Shown piece after piece: positions 7,539 to 16,850 of a stretch of DNA of 64,000 nucleotides. The notes under the pieces were generated by a model. The model was not told the origin of the DNA and did no database searches. It saw only the letters and a program-made list of their open reading frames with translations. Positions within the stretch are counted from its first letter, which is position 1, and each line of letters opens with the position of its first letter. The position numbers were made by a program, and so were the translations under genes. Source of the stretch: Ectobacillus polymachus (GTDB lineage: Bacteria > Bacillota > Bacilli > Bacillales > Bacillaceae_G); contig NZ_JBLREB010000002.1 of the NCBI RefSeq assembly GCF_048159605.1, positions 62,001 to 126,000 of the forward strand. Direction: 5' to 3'.

Positions 7539-9092
7539 GTGATCGCTAAAGAAAATAGTCGGATGACTTTGGTCATCGTGGCAATGGCTTTAGGTTTGTT
7601 TATGGCCTCTCTTGATAATACGATCGTATCTGCTAGCATTAACCAAGTTATTAAAGATATCGGCGGATTTGACAAGATGAGCTGGGTGTTTACAGCATAC
7701 ATGCTTGCAACAACTAGCACTATGCTGATTTTCGGTAAAATGAGCGATCTGTTTGGACGTAAGTTATTTTATCTAATAGGGATAGGCCTGTTTTTGGTCG
7801 GTTCGTCTTTATGTGGAACAGCACAAACAATTGATCAGCTAATCGTGTACCGTATGATCCAAGGGATAGGTTCTGGAGCACTATTCCCAATTTCGTTTAC
7901 AATCATTTTTTCTGTTTCCACAGATCCTAAACAGGCTGCAAAAATGTCTGGGGTGTTCGCGGGGATTTTCGGAATATCCTCGGTTTTAGGACCTCAAATT
8001 GGAACTTGGATCTCGGAAACTGCTTGGCTCGGCTGGAGATGGTGTTTTTATATTAATCTTCCGTTTGGAATTATATCATTCTTAGTCCTATTATTATCCT
8101 TAAAAGAGTCTCGTTCCGAAACGAAACCTAAGGTTGATTATCTTGGCACCCTTCTTTTGATTCTTTCTACCGTTTCCTTGCTGCTTGCTCTTGAATGGGG
8201 CGGAAAAGATTACCCATGGAGTTCGGCAGAAATTATCGGCTTATTTTCATTTTCAGCGGTGTGTATAGCGGCCTTCTTATTTGTTGAATCAAAAGCAAAG
8301 GAACCCGTTCTTCCACTGGTGATTTTTAAAAACAAAATTGTATCAGGAACAAGTTTCGTCGTGTTTTGCCAAGGGGCAATCATGTTCTCAGCGATTACGT
8401 ATCTTCCTATTCTATCTGTTGCAGTAATGGGAAATGCCAATTCTAATAGCGTGCTAACACCGCTTATGTTCCCCATTATGATTGGGGCTATTTTAGGAGG
8501 ATTTATCTCCTCTAAACTTTCATTCAGAACAATAATGGCCTTTTCGATGGGAATGGGAGTATTTGCAGCTTACATGCTAAGTACAATTACCCATAGTACA
8601 AATAATATACTTGTTATTGTCATAATGGTTGTTCTCGGCTTGTTTGTGCTTGGACCAATTATGAGTGTATCCCAAAATGCAATAGCTCAATCCGTAGATC
8701 CGAAATATATGGGAATTGCCTCTTCAGTTGTTGGTTTCTGGCGTAGTATCGGAGGGGTAATGGGGGCAGCCATTACAGCAACGATTGTTAACGGCAACCT
8801 GAAAGACAAAATGACAGAATTTATAAAGGCATCCCATCTACCAGAGGATCAGGTAGCCCAAATGGCGAAGCCGGAGGTATTAATGCAGGCAAAAGATAAA
8901 CTGCCTCAGGCGGCCTTGGAATATATACGGGGTGCGATGGAATCAGCGTTGCACAATGGGTTTATGGTAGGCTTAATTGCCTGTTTATTAGGTTTTCTTG
9001 TTTCACTGTTCATTGGAGCGGAGCGCTATCAAGCTCGTAAGCCGGAAGGAAATATGGAACCGGTAAAGAGGATGCCAGAGCAATCTGTATAG
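7539..9092 (+). CDS. MFS drug exporter, DHA2 family (14 TM, EmrB/QacA type)
   Basis: Proton-coupled multidrug exporter of the plasma membrane. It has about 14 hydrophobic helices and the family motifs: LDNTIVSASI in helix 1, GKMSDLFGRK (motif A), YRMIQGIGSGALFP (motif B) and SSVLGPQIGTWI (antiporter motif C). GTG 7539 is preferred because GAGGAG (7524-7529) lies 9 bases upstream; ATG 7503 has no ribosome site. The gene is single, preceded by a promoter with an inverted repeat over the -10 element. The substrate cannot be read from sequence. Confidence 0.92.
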   Translation: MIAKENSRMTLVIVAMALGLFMASLDNTIVSASINQVIKDIGGFDKMSWVFTAYMLATTSTMLIFGKMSDLFGRKLFYLIGIGLFLVGSSLCGTAQTIDQLIVYRMIQGIGSGALFPISFTIIFSVSTDPKQAAKMSGVFAGIFGISSVLGPQIGTWISETAWLGWRWCFYINLPFGIISFLVLLLSLKESRSETKPKVDYLGTLLLILSTVSLLLALEWGGKDYPWSSAEIIGLFSFSAVCIAAFLFVESKAKEPVLPLVIFKNKIVSGTSFVVFCQGAIMFSAITYLPILSVAVMGNANSNSVLTPLMFPIMIGAILGGFISSKLSFRTIMAFSMGMGVFAAYMLSTITHSTNNILVIVIMVVLGLFVLGPIMSVSQNAIAQSVDPKYMGIASSVVGFWRSIGGVMGAAITATIVNGNLKDKMTEFIKASHLPEDQVAQMAKPEVLMQAKDKLPQAALEYIRGAMESALHNGFMVGLIACLLGFLVSLFIGAERYQARKPEGNMEPVKRMPEQSV

Positions 9093-9163
9093 TAAGTAGT
9101 TTGTGAATCATATCGTACATTCTGCAACGCTATTTCTAGAGGAACTTATATATTAATAAATGA

Positions 9164-9212
9164 GAGTGGAGAATTGACTTTAGAAGTAACTTTCAATAAT
9201 CCACTCTTTTTT
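9164..9212 (+). terminator. rho-independent terminator
   Basis: GAGTGGA (9164-9170) pairs with TCCACTC (9200-9206), followed by six T residues. It lies between convergent genes. Confidence 0.75.
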
Positions 9213-9238
9213 ATATATTTAAATAGGTATGGGAAATA

Positions 9239-10489
9239 TCATGATTGCTTGTCACAGACTGCTTTTTTATTTATGGCATCATCTATCTCAACCTGAACAC
9301 TTTTTGCAATATTGTGCCATGAATAGTTGTCATGAATATATGTTTGCCCGCGTGTAGAGATCTCTTTTAAATATTCTTTATCAAGATAAAATTCATTAAG
9401 TTTTTCCGCAAAATTCTCTCGTTCTGCATGAATATAATGTTTTCCATCAATGAGGTTTAGTCCCCTAACTCCAAAATTAGTAGAGAATAAGGGAATGCCT
9501 GAAGACAAAAATTCAAGCGTTTTTAGATTAACACCTGCGCCTTTAAACATTGGATTGATGGCAATATCAACACTTGCAAATAGTTTTAATTTTTCTTCCT
9601 CATTCACTCTTCCTACTAACTGAACGTTGGGCTTAAATGGCTTTGGTTTTTCTTTATTTTTGACTCTCCTTCCATGTTTAATAGTAGGTTTTTTTAACCG
9701 CTGAAAAGGGTTACAGCATCCACCTGCTATAATAAAATCTATTTGCGGACAGTGATCCGCGAGATGATGAAGGATGTAATGAACGGATTCGATGTTAGGA
9801 GGATACTCTGCTCCAATGAAAAATGCCTTCAGTCTTGTGTTCGATGTTGTTTCGGTGCGAACCCAGTCTTCAGGATGAATGCCATTCGGTGCTAGCTTTA
9901 TTTTTATCGGATCTATCTTGTACATAGTAGAAAAGCTGTCCCTTTCTTGCCAAGAGGTGGCAAATACCAAATCAGCATTTTCCACTAATTTCTTCTCTAA
10001 TTCGTAAATACAAGGAAGGAACTCCCTAGCTTTTTTATTTTCCCAAAGCTGATCTGCTAATACATATTCATGATTTTGACTACTATAAATTCTTAGTTTA
10101 TGATCTAGGCCAAAATATTGGTCATACCCTAATAAATAAGGCGATTCGTGGATAATAATATCACTGCTTTTATATAAGATATCAAAATACTTTTTGTATA
10201 CCGTTGGATATTGGGAAAGCTTAACATTCATAATTAATGCAGATTCGTAACTGTTTTGATTTTCCATATCCATGTTCATTTGTTCATGGAGAACATCTCT
10301 TTCAACTTGATATTCCCTAAATGTGGGGGTAAATTCAATTACATGTAATTCGCGGCGATAGGTCTGAGACAACAGGGTAATATCATAATATTGACTAAGT
10401 CGATGATAAAAATGGAAGTATCTCAATGTACCGCCGCTTGTCGGGGGATATACTGTAGGGAAATGGTTTAAGACCAATATTCTTTTCAT
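9239..10489 (-). CDS. glycosyltransferase, GT4-like
   Basis: GT-B fold sugar transferase of 416 residues. The N-terminal domain starts MKRILVLNHFPTVYPPTSGG, with the glycine-rich acceptor-side loop typical of GT4. The C-terminal nucleotide-sugar domain shows LAPNGIHPEDW, FIIAGG, and a motif region with FKGAGVNLKTLEFLSSGIP containing the conserved Glu. AAGGAGAG lies ahead of the ATG. It is monocistronic, next to a truncated bcr1 repeat upstream. Donor and acceptor are unknown; a role in surface or exopolysaccharide is inferred from family alone. Confidence 0.88.
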   Translation of the reverse strand: MKRILVLNHFPTVYPPTSGGTLRYFHFYHRLSQYYDITLLSQTYRRELHVIEFTPTFREYQVERDVLHEQMNMDMENQNSYESALIMNVKLSQYPTVYKKYFDILYKSSDIIIHESPYLLGYDQYFGLDHKLRIYSSQNHEYVLADQLWENKKAREFLPCIYELEKKLVENADLVFATSWQERDSFSTMYKIDPIKIKLAPNGIHPEDWVRTETTSNTRLKAFFIGAEYPPNIESVHYILHHLADHCPQIDFIIAGGCCNPFQRLKKPTIKHGRRVKNKEKPKPFKPNVQLVGRVNEEEKLKLFASVDIAINPMFKGAGVNLKTLEFLSSGIPLFSTNFGVRGLNLIDGKHYIHAERENFAEKLNEFYLDKEYLKEISTRGQTYIHDNYSWHNIAKSVQVEIDDAINKKAVCDKQS

Positions 10490-10504
10490 CTCATGCTCTC
10501 CTTA

Positions 10505-10627
10505 ACAAAGGATTATTAAGATTTCATCCTTCTGATGCCCTTTTAATCCCGTAAAAGCCCGATTGGTCGGGCTGACCCCTCAGTGGGGGATGAGAAAAAA
10601 CCCCCACCGAGGGAAGTTTCACTTTAT
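10505..10627 (-). repeat. truncated bcr1-type repeat
   Basis: Read on the minus strand from 10627 it begins ATAAAGTGAAACTTCCCTCG and follows the full copies at 36926, 56703 and 61557 through their big hairpin and the CTTTTACGGG segment (to about 10548). Similarity then fades, with only a TAATCCTT match near 10510. The last third, including GCCCGTTAAAGCGGGATAAA, is missing. Confidence 0.75.
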
Positions 10628-10700
10628 CGAATACCCTATTGTATGGTTCATATCGCTGTTAAGGGACTTTTTAGAGAAATATTACGAGAGAGTTAAAAGG

Positions 10701-10735
10701 AAATACCCCACTTTTAAATAAAAGTGGGGTATTTT
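10701..10735. terminator. bidirectional terminator
   Basis: Perfect 15-bp stem (10701-10715 with 10720-10734) with AAAT loop and A/T tracts on both sides. It terminates acsA transcription on the minus strand. Confidence 0.9.
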
Positions 10736-10757
10736 GGTGTTAGCGATATTTTTATGA

Positions 10758-12479
10758 TTAATCTTCCATTGTAGACAAATCACCTGTTGGAAGTCCAAGC
10801 TCCCATGCTTTTAGAACACGGCGCATAATTTTTCCAGAGCGTGTTTTTGGAATGGATTTACGTACTTCAAATAAACGAGGTGCTGCATGAGCTGCAAGTT
10901 TTGTTTTTACAAAATTGCGGATATCGTCTAATAATTCCTGGCTTTCGACATATCCATCATGCAATGTAATAAAGGCTTTAATTACTTCCCCGCGAACAGG
11001 ATCTGGTACTCCGATAACGCCAGCTTCTACAATAGCAGGATGTTCTACAAGCTTGCTTTCTACTTCAAACGGTCCAACGCGTTCTCCAGACGTATTGATT
11101 ACATCATCTACGCGGCCTTCGAACCAAAAGTACCCGTCCTTATCCATATAAGCGGAGTCACCTGTTACAAACCATCCTTTTAAGAAATATAGTTCATAAC
11201 GCTCAGGATTATTCCAGATTGTTCGAACCATCGCTGGCCATTTTGGTTTAATAGCAAGATTCCCCATGTGGTCAGGTGGAAGTTCATTTCCGCTATCATC
11301 AATAATCGTAACTTCAATTCCAGGTAATGGTTTTCCCATTGATCCTGGTCGGATTGGATTACAACGGAAATTCGCACAAATGGATGCTCCGGTTTCCGTC
11401 ATCCACCAATTATCATGAATTCGTAAGTTGAATGTTTCAAGGCCCCAACGGATTACTTCAGGATTTAACGGCTCTCCTGCTGATAAGATATGACGAAGCT
11501 TGGATAAGTCATATTTCTTAGGAAGATCCATCCCGCTGCTCATTAGTAATCGTAAAGCAGTTGGCGCACTAAACCATACGGTTACTTCATACTTTTCTAA
11601 CGTAGCGAACCATTCATTTGCATCAAATCGTCCTCCGCGAAGTACATTTGTTACTCCATTCAACCACGGAGACCACATTCCTGCTGACGTACCGGTAACC
11701 CAGCCTGGGTCTGCTGTACACCAATAGATATCGTCTTCTTTCAAATCATACACCCATTTACCAGCTACATACTGATGAATCATGGCATCGTGAACTTGTA
11801 ATACTCCTTTAGGTTTTCCTGTAGAACCTGAAGTATAGATTAATAACATTCCATCTTCGCGGTCTACCCATTCGATTACATATTCATCGGAGCTTTTCAA
11901 TAAGTCTTGATATAAAAGTTGATTATCAGCTGTTGCTTTATCAGCTCCAACTAAAATGACATATTGTAAATTAGGTAAATCCTGTACAGGGATTCTTTTT
12001 AATAGTTCAGGTGTAGTGACAACTGCCTTTGCACCGCTATCTAATAATCTATCCTTTACCGCTTCTTCCATAAATGCCTCAAACATAGGTCCTGCAATTG
12101 CCCCAATTCTCAAAATCCCTAACATGGAAATATAAAGCTCTGGACTACGAGGCATGAAAATAAAGACCCGATCGCCTTTTTCAACTCCATGTGAGCGAAG
12201 TCCATTTGCAAATTGACAGGATAAATTTCTTAAATCAGAAAATGTATATTCTTCATTGCGATTACTGTCACAATAAATAAAAGCCTTTTTATCCCCTTTT
12301 CCTTCATCCACATGACGATCAATCGCTTCATACACCATGTTGACTTTCCCTGTTTTTGACCAAGTGAAATCCTGTTCAACACGGTTCCAATCCATTTCTT
12401 TTACCGCTTTATCATAGTCTTTAAGATTTGCAGTCATATCAATCGTATCGAGATTGACTCCCTTTGCCGTATCGTTCAT
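10758..12479 (-). CDS. acsA: acetyl-CoA synthetase (AMP-forming)
   Basis: Converts acetate, ATP and CoA to acetyl-CoA, AMP and PPi in the cytosol. The length (573 residues) fits Bacillus AcsA. The P-loop-like adenylation motif YTSGSTGKPKG is at about 215. The ATP-binding TGDSAYMD and the C-terminal lysine motif TRSGKIMRRVLK (Lys near 550, the residue acetylated by AcuA in B. subtilis) are present. The start is placed at the ATG 12479 behind GAGGGGG; a longer frame reaches 12536 without a ribosome site. It is monocistronic, with a promoter and palindromic operator directly upstream. No acuABC genes are nearby, unlike B. subtilis. Confidence 0.96.
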   Translation of the reverse strand: MNDTAKGVNLDTIDMTANLKDYDKAVKEMDWNRVEQDFTWSKTGKVNMVYEAIDRHVDEGKGDKKAFIYCDSNRNEEYTFSDLRNLSCQFANGLRSHGVEKGDRVFIFMPRSPELYISMLGILRIGAIAGPMFEAFMEEAVKDRLLDSGAKAVVTTPELLKRIPVQDLPNLQYVILVGADKATADNQLLYQDLLKSSDEYVIEWVDREDGMLLIYTSGSTGKPKGVLQVHDAMIHQYVAGKWVYDLKEDDIYWCTADPGWVTGTSAGMWSPWLNGVTNVLRGGRFDANEWFATLEKYEVTVWFSAPTALRLLMSSGMDLPKKYDLSKLRHILSAGEPLNPEVIRWGLETFNLRIHDNWWMTETGASICANFRCNPIRPGSMGKPLPGIEVTIIDDSGNELPPDHMGNLAIKPKWPAMVRTIWNNPERYELYFLKGWFVTGDSAYMDKDGYFWFEGRVDDVINTSGERVGPFEVESKLVEHPAIVEAGVIGVPDPVRGEVIKAFITLHDGYVESQELLDDIRNFVKTKLAAHAAPRLFEVRKSIPKTRSGKIMRRVLKAWELGLPTGDLSTMED

Positions 12480-12500
12480 TCCCAATACCCCCTCATTTTT

Positions 12501-12554
12501 TATATAACGATTGTTATATAACAGATTATAGAACAATTATATACTATATAACAA
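12501..12554 (-). promoter_or_regulatory. acsA promoter and palindromic operator
   Basis: On the minus strand TTGTTA (12554-12549) and TATAAT (12530-12525) are spaced 18 bases apart. Immediately downstream, over the expected transcription start, lies the perfect inverted repeat TATATAACGATTGTTATATA (12501-12520). It overlaps a second palindrome TGTTATATAACA (12512-12523) that recurs upstream of cstA. The position indicates repression by a TetR-like or similar dimer. Confidence 0.6.
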
Positions 12555-12671
12555 TAGATAATATGATAAAAATATATAAAATTCGAAGTTTTTTGTCAAT
12601 TTTAGGGGAGCCGTTTAAGAAATAGCTAACGTAAAAAGCTTGTTTGTCAAAAGAAACAGGTATTTTCCCCT

Positions 12672-12700
12672 TTCTTTTAAAGATAAAAATCTGATATAAT
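12672..12700 (+). promoter_or_regulatory. extended -10 promoter for the GW-repeat gene
   Basis: TGATATAAT (12692-12700) is a good extended -10 element; the -35 region is poor. It lies about 100 bases before the TTG start. Confidence 0.5.
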
Positions 12701-12799
12701 GATGTCGTTTTTTTATTGAATATCAAGGAGAGAATGATAGGAAACATAGAACGATATTGATAGAATAATAGGAAAGAAAATAAGAAGGAGAATACGTAC

Positions 12800-15652
12800 T
12801 TGAATACTAGTAAGATAAATTTAAAATTGTGTAGCAAAGCAGTTGTCTCGTTGATAGGTGTTACAGGCGCAATGGTAGTATTATCCTCGCCTGCGATGGC
12901 AGATAGTCAACCTATTTCAAGTTCTGCTACTCAGAATGTTCAGAATACAAGTTCAAGTGTACAGGGGATGGTTCCACTTGCTTTGGATGGAATGGTAACG
13001 AATGAGACTACTGTGTTGGTGGGACATAGTACAGCCGGTTTACAAATTCAAGTAAATAATGGTGGAGGTAAGATTGGGGAAGGTGTGGTTGGATCGGATG
13101 GTACTTTTAAAATTGCTATTCCGAAACAAGTTGCCGGTGAATCTCTGCAAATTCTTTCGCTCCATTCAGATTCAGCTGCAAATGAACAACTAACGGTTTC
13201 TGTGAAAGATATACTCCCGAAAGTAGATCCTATAACGAGTGATACGATTACAGGAACAGGATTAGCGAATGTAAATGTAACGCTACTTGGCGATAATAAT
13301 CAGATTATAGATCAGAGTGTAATTGGGCCAGATGGTCATTTTTCATTAAAGCTAGCGACAAAGCCTTTTAGTGGGATGATTACAATTTCCTCTAGTATTA
13401 CGAATAATGGTTTGTTGGAGGAAGCGAAGAGCATTGTACAGCTTCCTGTAAACAATGCTACAGTGCCACAAGCACCACAAGCATCTCAGCCACCACAAGC
13501 TGTACAAACTGCGCAAGAGCAACCTGTAAGTATTGATGCTTTAATTGGTACGAGAACAGGTCATGGTATATGGACTCGTCCCTATGGTGAACCTACTGCT
13601 TCTTATTTAGGTGATATAAGCTTGTATAGAGGGACGATTGTTCATATTACCTCTCTTATTCAAAGTGGGGATGTAACTTGGTATTATATGCAAGTGAATG
13701 GTAAGCCTATAGGATGGATTGATAGCAGAGCAGTTGATTCGATTCCTACTATAGATTCTGTAAATGAAAATCAATTGGTGAAACGAACAAAAGATAATGG
13801 AGTATGGTCTATACCTTATGGTTTAGATGGTGCGTCGTACATTGGTTCTACGAATGATTATGTAGGGAAAGATATAAAACTCATTCAGAAAATGTCATTA
13901 AATGGTGTACAGTGGTATCAGTTTTCTATCGATGGTACGGTTATAGGATGGATCGATAGTAGCGTATTAAGTGAGTTAACCAATATACAAGAAATCAATC
14001 AAAATGCCGTTATGGGTGTTACGGGTACAAATGGTATATGGACGATGCCATATGGTTTAGATGGTGCAGGATATATTGATTCAACAGATGCTTATGCGTA
14101 TGAGGATATTGTCCTTGTAAAAAGTGCCATGAAGGATTCTGTACAATGGTACGAGTTTTCGCTAGGCGGTCAAGTAATGGGATGGATCGATAGCCGTGCG
14201 TTGGATAGTACGGGTGATGCTAACGATGTAAATTTTTCTGTAACTATTGGAAGTACGTATAATAATGGGATATGGTCAACACCTTATGGGATTAACGGTG
14301 CGGAGTATGTAGGTAGCACAAATGATTATGCTTTTGAAAATGTACAGGTTGTTAAAACGGTGCAGCGAGGCAATGTCTTGTGGTATCAAATTCAAAAGGA
14401 TGGCCGTCTGTTAGGATGGATCGATAGTGGTACATCATTGTCTGATTTAGGAAATGTAAAGGATGAGAATCATCCAGCAGTTATTGGAGCTTCTACGAGA
14501 GGCGACGGTATTTGGAGTGTACCGTATGGGGAGTATGGAGCTACTTTTCTTGGCTATACAGACGAGTATAGCTATCAACCAATCACGGTTATCCAAAGCA
14601 TTACGAAAGGCACGACTTTATGGAACAAAATTAAACTCGGCGATCAAGTAATGGGATGGGTTGATGCGAGCGTATTTTCAAATGGTGTAACCAATATCAG
14701 TAATGAAAATAAATGGGTATTACTTGGTGATACAGATGGTAATGGGATATGGACAGTGCCGTATGGAGAAAATGGTGCAAATTATGTAGGCTCAGCAAGT
14801 AACTATGCAGGTCGTCCTATTCAACTAGTCCGTAGCTTAGATAAAGATGGTGTGCATTGGTATTATTTCGCTGTAGATAATCAAACGATTGGTTGGATTG
14901 ATTCACGTGTGATTTCAAATGCAACGAATGTGCAAATCATCGATAATATAGGGCATGTCAGCAATCCAAATAATCATGCGGTTTGGAGCGTGCCATATGG
15001 ATTGCAACACGCAAGCTATGTGGGCTCTGCATCTGATTTTGCTTACAAAAATCTTCATTTAACATCGCAGATCGACTTAAATGGCGTAACTTGGTATCGT
15101 TTCGAATATAATGGCAGCACAGGATGGATCGATAGTAGAGCCATTAGCATAGGAGCAATCTATCCATTGATGAATGTACCTCTTGTTGAACAGCGCGATT
15201 TTACGAATCCGCTGCGTGACTTGGTGGATGGTTGCGAGATAACTTCTGTAACGATGATGCTGCAATATGCAGGTGCAAATGTGGACAAGGTCCAGCTTGC
15301 AAATGAAATGCCGTACTCAGCATATGATCCAAACCAAGGATACGTAGGAAGTCCGTATGGGGGGGGATGGACAATTTATCCACCTGCACTCATGAATCTT
15401 GTCAGAAAATATGCAGGAAGCGCTGTTGACTTAACGGGTCAAGATGTAGAGAGCCAGCTTATGAAGAATCACCCTGTTGTAGTATGGATGACCATGCATG
15501 GATTTTCCGTTCATGCGATTACCTTGACGGGATTCGACGCAAATAATATATATTATAATGATCCTTGGACTGGTGAGAAAAATGCTTCCATGAGTAAGGA
15601 TGATTTTTATAGTAATTGGTCAACCCAAGGCAGAAGGGCCATTTCGTATTAA
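12800..15652 (+). CDS. secreted GW/SH3-like repeat protein with C39-like peptidase domain
   Basis: Exported 950-residue envelope protein. The TTG start is supported by AAGGAG 9 bases upstream. A signal peptide ends near SSPAMADS. Two Ig-like modules (about 55-215) are followed by a Pro/Gln-rich linker and seven GW/SH3_8-type repeats of about 80 residues, each with the pattern GIWTxPYG ... WY ... GWIDSR (about 240-790). The C-terminal domain (about 800-950) resembles peptidase C39-like family 2, with catalytic Cys812 (DGCEITS), His905 (FSVHAITLTG) and Asn920/Asp921 (YYNDPW). GW repeats bind teichoic or lipoteichoic acid in other Firmicutes. The peptidase target is unknown. A strong terminator follows. 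Confidence 0.9.
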   Translation: MNTSKINLKLCSKAVVSLIGVTGAMVVLSSPAMADSQPISSSATQNVQNTSSSVQGMVPLALDGMVTNETTVLVGHSTAGLQIQVNNGGGKIGEGVVGSDGTFKIAIPKQVAGESLQILSLHSDSAANEQLTVSVKDILPKVDPITSDTITGTGLANVNVTLLGDNNQIIDQSVIGPDGHFSLKLATKPFSGMITISSSITNNGLLEEAKSIVQLPVNNATVPQAPQASQPPQAVQTAQEQPVSIDALIGTRTGHGIWTRPYGEPTASYLGDISLYRGTIVHITSLIQSGDVTWYYMQVNGKPIGWIDSRAVDSIPTIDSVNENQLVKRTKDNGVWSIPYGLDGASYIGSTNDYVGKDIKLIQKMSLNGVQWYQFSIDGTVIGWIDSSVLSELTNIQEINQNAVMGVTGTNGIWTMPYGLDGAGYIDSTDAYAYEDIVLVKSAMKDSVQWYEFSLGGQVMGWIDSRALDSTGDANDVNFSVTIGSTYNNGIWSTPYGINGAEYVGSTNDYAFENVQVVKTVQRGNVLWYQIQKDGRLLGWIDSGTSLSDLGNVKDENHPAVIGASTRGDGIWSVPYGEYGATFLGYTDEYSYQPITVIQSITKGTTLWNKIKLGDQVMGWVDASVFSNGVTNISNENKWVLLGDTDGNGIWTVPYGENGANYVGSASNYAGRPIQLVRSLDKDGVHWYYFAVDNQTIGWIDSRVISNATNVQIIDNIGHVSNPNNHAVWSVPYGLQHASYVGSASDFAYKNLHLTSQIDLNGVTWYRFEYNGSTGWIDSRAISIGAIYPLMNVPLVEQRDFTNPLRDLVDGCEITSVTMMLQYAGANVDKVQLANEMPYSAYDPNQGYVGSPYGGGWTIYPPALMNLVRKYAGSAVDLTGQDVESQLMKNHPVVVWMTMHGFSVHAITLTGFDANNIYYNDPWTGEKNASMSKDDFYSNWSTQGRRAISY

Positions 15653-15675
15653 GTTAGTAATGCTATAGATTATAG

Positions 15676-15735
15676 AAAGAAAAATCGTACCTTAGAGGTT
15701 TATTGGTACGATTTTTCTTTTTTTACATCAATTGA
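15676..15735 (+). terminator. rho-independent terminator
   Basis: A 16-bp stem (15676-15691 with 15715-15730) is followed by a T tract. Confidence 0.88.
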
Positions 15736-16010
15736 AGAGATTAAAAGCTTATGGTTGTATATAATTGAAGCAATAGATCATAAAATTTTCGACAATATAC
15801 TTATGAAATCGGGTTACAATAGAAGAGGGTCAGATATTGCAGTTTTTCTCATAATGTACAATAATATGGATTGCAATGAATCGCACTACTACTCATTAAA
15901 AATAAGATAAGTTAGTTAAGATCGACACTGCTTCAAGCAGGTTGGAAAGTTTCACTTTATACTCTACTATAGAATACATACGGACGGACTCTTAGTAGCT
16001 ACGATTATAG
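15736..16010. other. intergenic region with a bcr1-end-like 14-mer
   Basis: There is no open frame of note. The 14 bases AAGTTTCACTTTAT (15947-15960) are identical to the minus-strand form of the bcr1 terminus; the rest of the repeat is absent. The promoter of the following lipoprotein gene should lie here. Confidence 0.4.
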
Positions 16011-16027
16011 GATTGGAGCATATTCGC

Positions 16028-16801
16028 ATGAAAAAAATAAGTTGCATTGTTTTGACACTAGTATTAATGCTAGTAACAGCAGGCTGTGGTCAAGATAAGC
16101 TAAGTAACGGAAAGACACCGCTTGCGCAAATAAATGAATCGAAGGAATTGAAAATTGGATTAGATCCCTCTGTTCCTATATATGCGTTCCTAGATAAAGA
16201 CGGGACTTTATCTGGATTTGATATTGATGTTATGGAAGAGGTAGCCAAACGAATGGGCGTTAAAACCAAGTATTATTATTCTAATTGGGATTCTTTGTTT
16301 GCTGGTTTAAGCTCACAACGATTTGATGTAGCTACTGGTCATATTGAAATTACGAAAGATCGCCAAAAGACATATGATTTCTCTAAGGCCTATAAGGATA
16401 CAGAAACGGTGATTGTTGAAAAAGATGGACAAAAGAAAGCACTTAATTTAGGGAATCTAAAAAATACGGCTATTACATTGCCAATTACGTCTTACTATGC
16501 TTCATTAGCACGAAATTATAAAATGTATATTATTCAAGGAGAAACATTTGCAGATGGGATGCAGAATCTTGAAAATGGGAAATCCAAATATATGATATTT
16601 GATCGCGATGTAATTCAGCGTTATCTAGTAGATAAACAGATTAATGATATAAATGTTGGGTATACATTTCCTGAAAAGCAACAGGTTGGCTTGATGTTTC
16701 GAAAAGGTAACTCGGATCTTGTAAACACAATAAACGAGAAGCTAAATGAGATGGAAAGCGATGGTACAATGAATAAGATCAAGGCTAAGTGGTTTAGATA
16801 A
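16028..16801 (+). CDS. amino-acid-type ABC substrate-binding lipoprotein (SBP family 3)
   Basis: Extracytoplasmic solute-binding protein tethered by lipid. The signal peptide MKKISCIVLTLVLMLVTAGC ends in a lipobox with Cys20. The mature part has the family-3 pattern: LKIGLDPSVPIYAF at the start, GTLSGFDIDVMEEVAKRMG, then WDSLFAGLSSQRFDVA and a C-terminal MNKIKAKWF. ATG 16028 is used because GGAG lies 9 bases upstream; an in-frame TTG at 16013 overlaps that site. No permease or ATPase is nearby. It is followed after 49 bases by a large membrane protein, so it may act as an orphan receptor or use a permease encoded elsewhere. Confidence 0.88.
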   Translation: MKKISCIVLTLVLMLVTAGCGQDKLSNGKTPLAQINESKELKIGLDPSVPIYAFLDKDGTLSGFDIDVMEEVAKRMGVKTKYYYSNWDSLFAGLSSQRFDVATGHIEITKDRQKTYDFSKAYKDTETVIVEKDGQKKALNLGNLKNTAITLPITSYYASLARNYKMYIIQGETFADGMQNLENGKSKYMIFDRDVIQRYLVDKQINDINVGYTFPEKQQVGLMFRKGNSDLVNTINEKLNEMESDGTMNKIKAKWFR

Positions 16802-16850
16802 GCAGGCCTCGATGAATAAGGAATACATGAAGAAAAAGGAGTTACTTTAA

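Noticed and set aside
10490..10757. Possible small RNA gene between the GT4 gene and acsA
   Set aside because: The hairpins are explained by the truncated bcr1 repeat and the bidirectional terminator.
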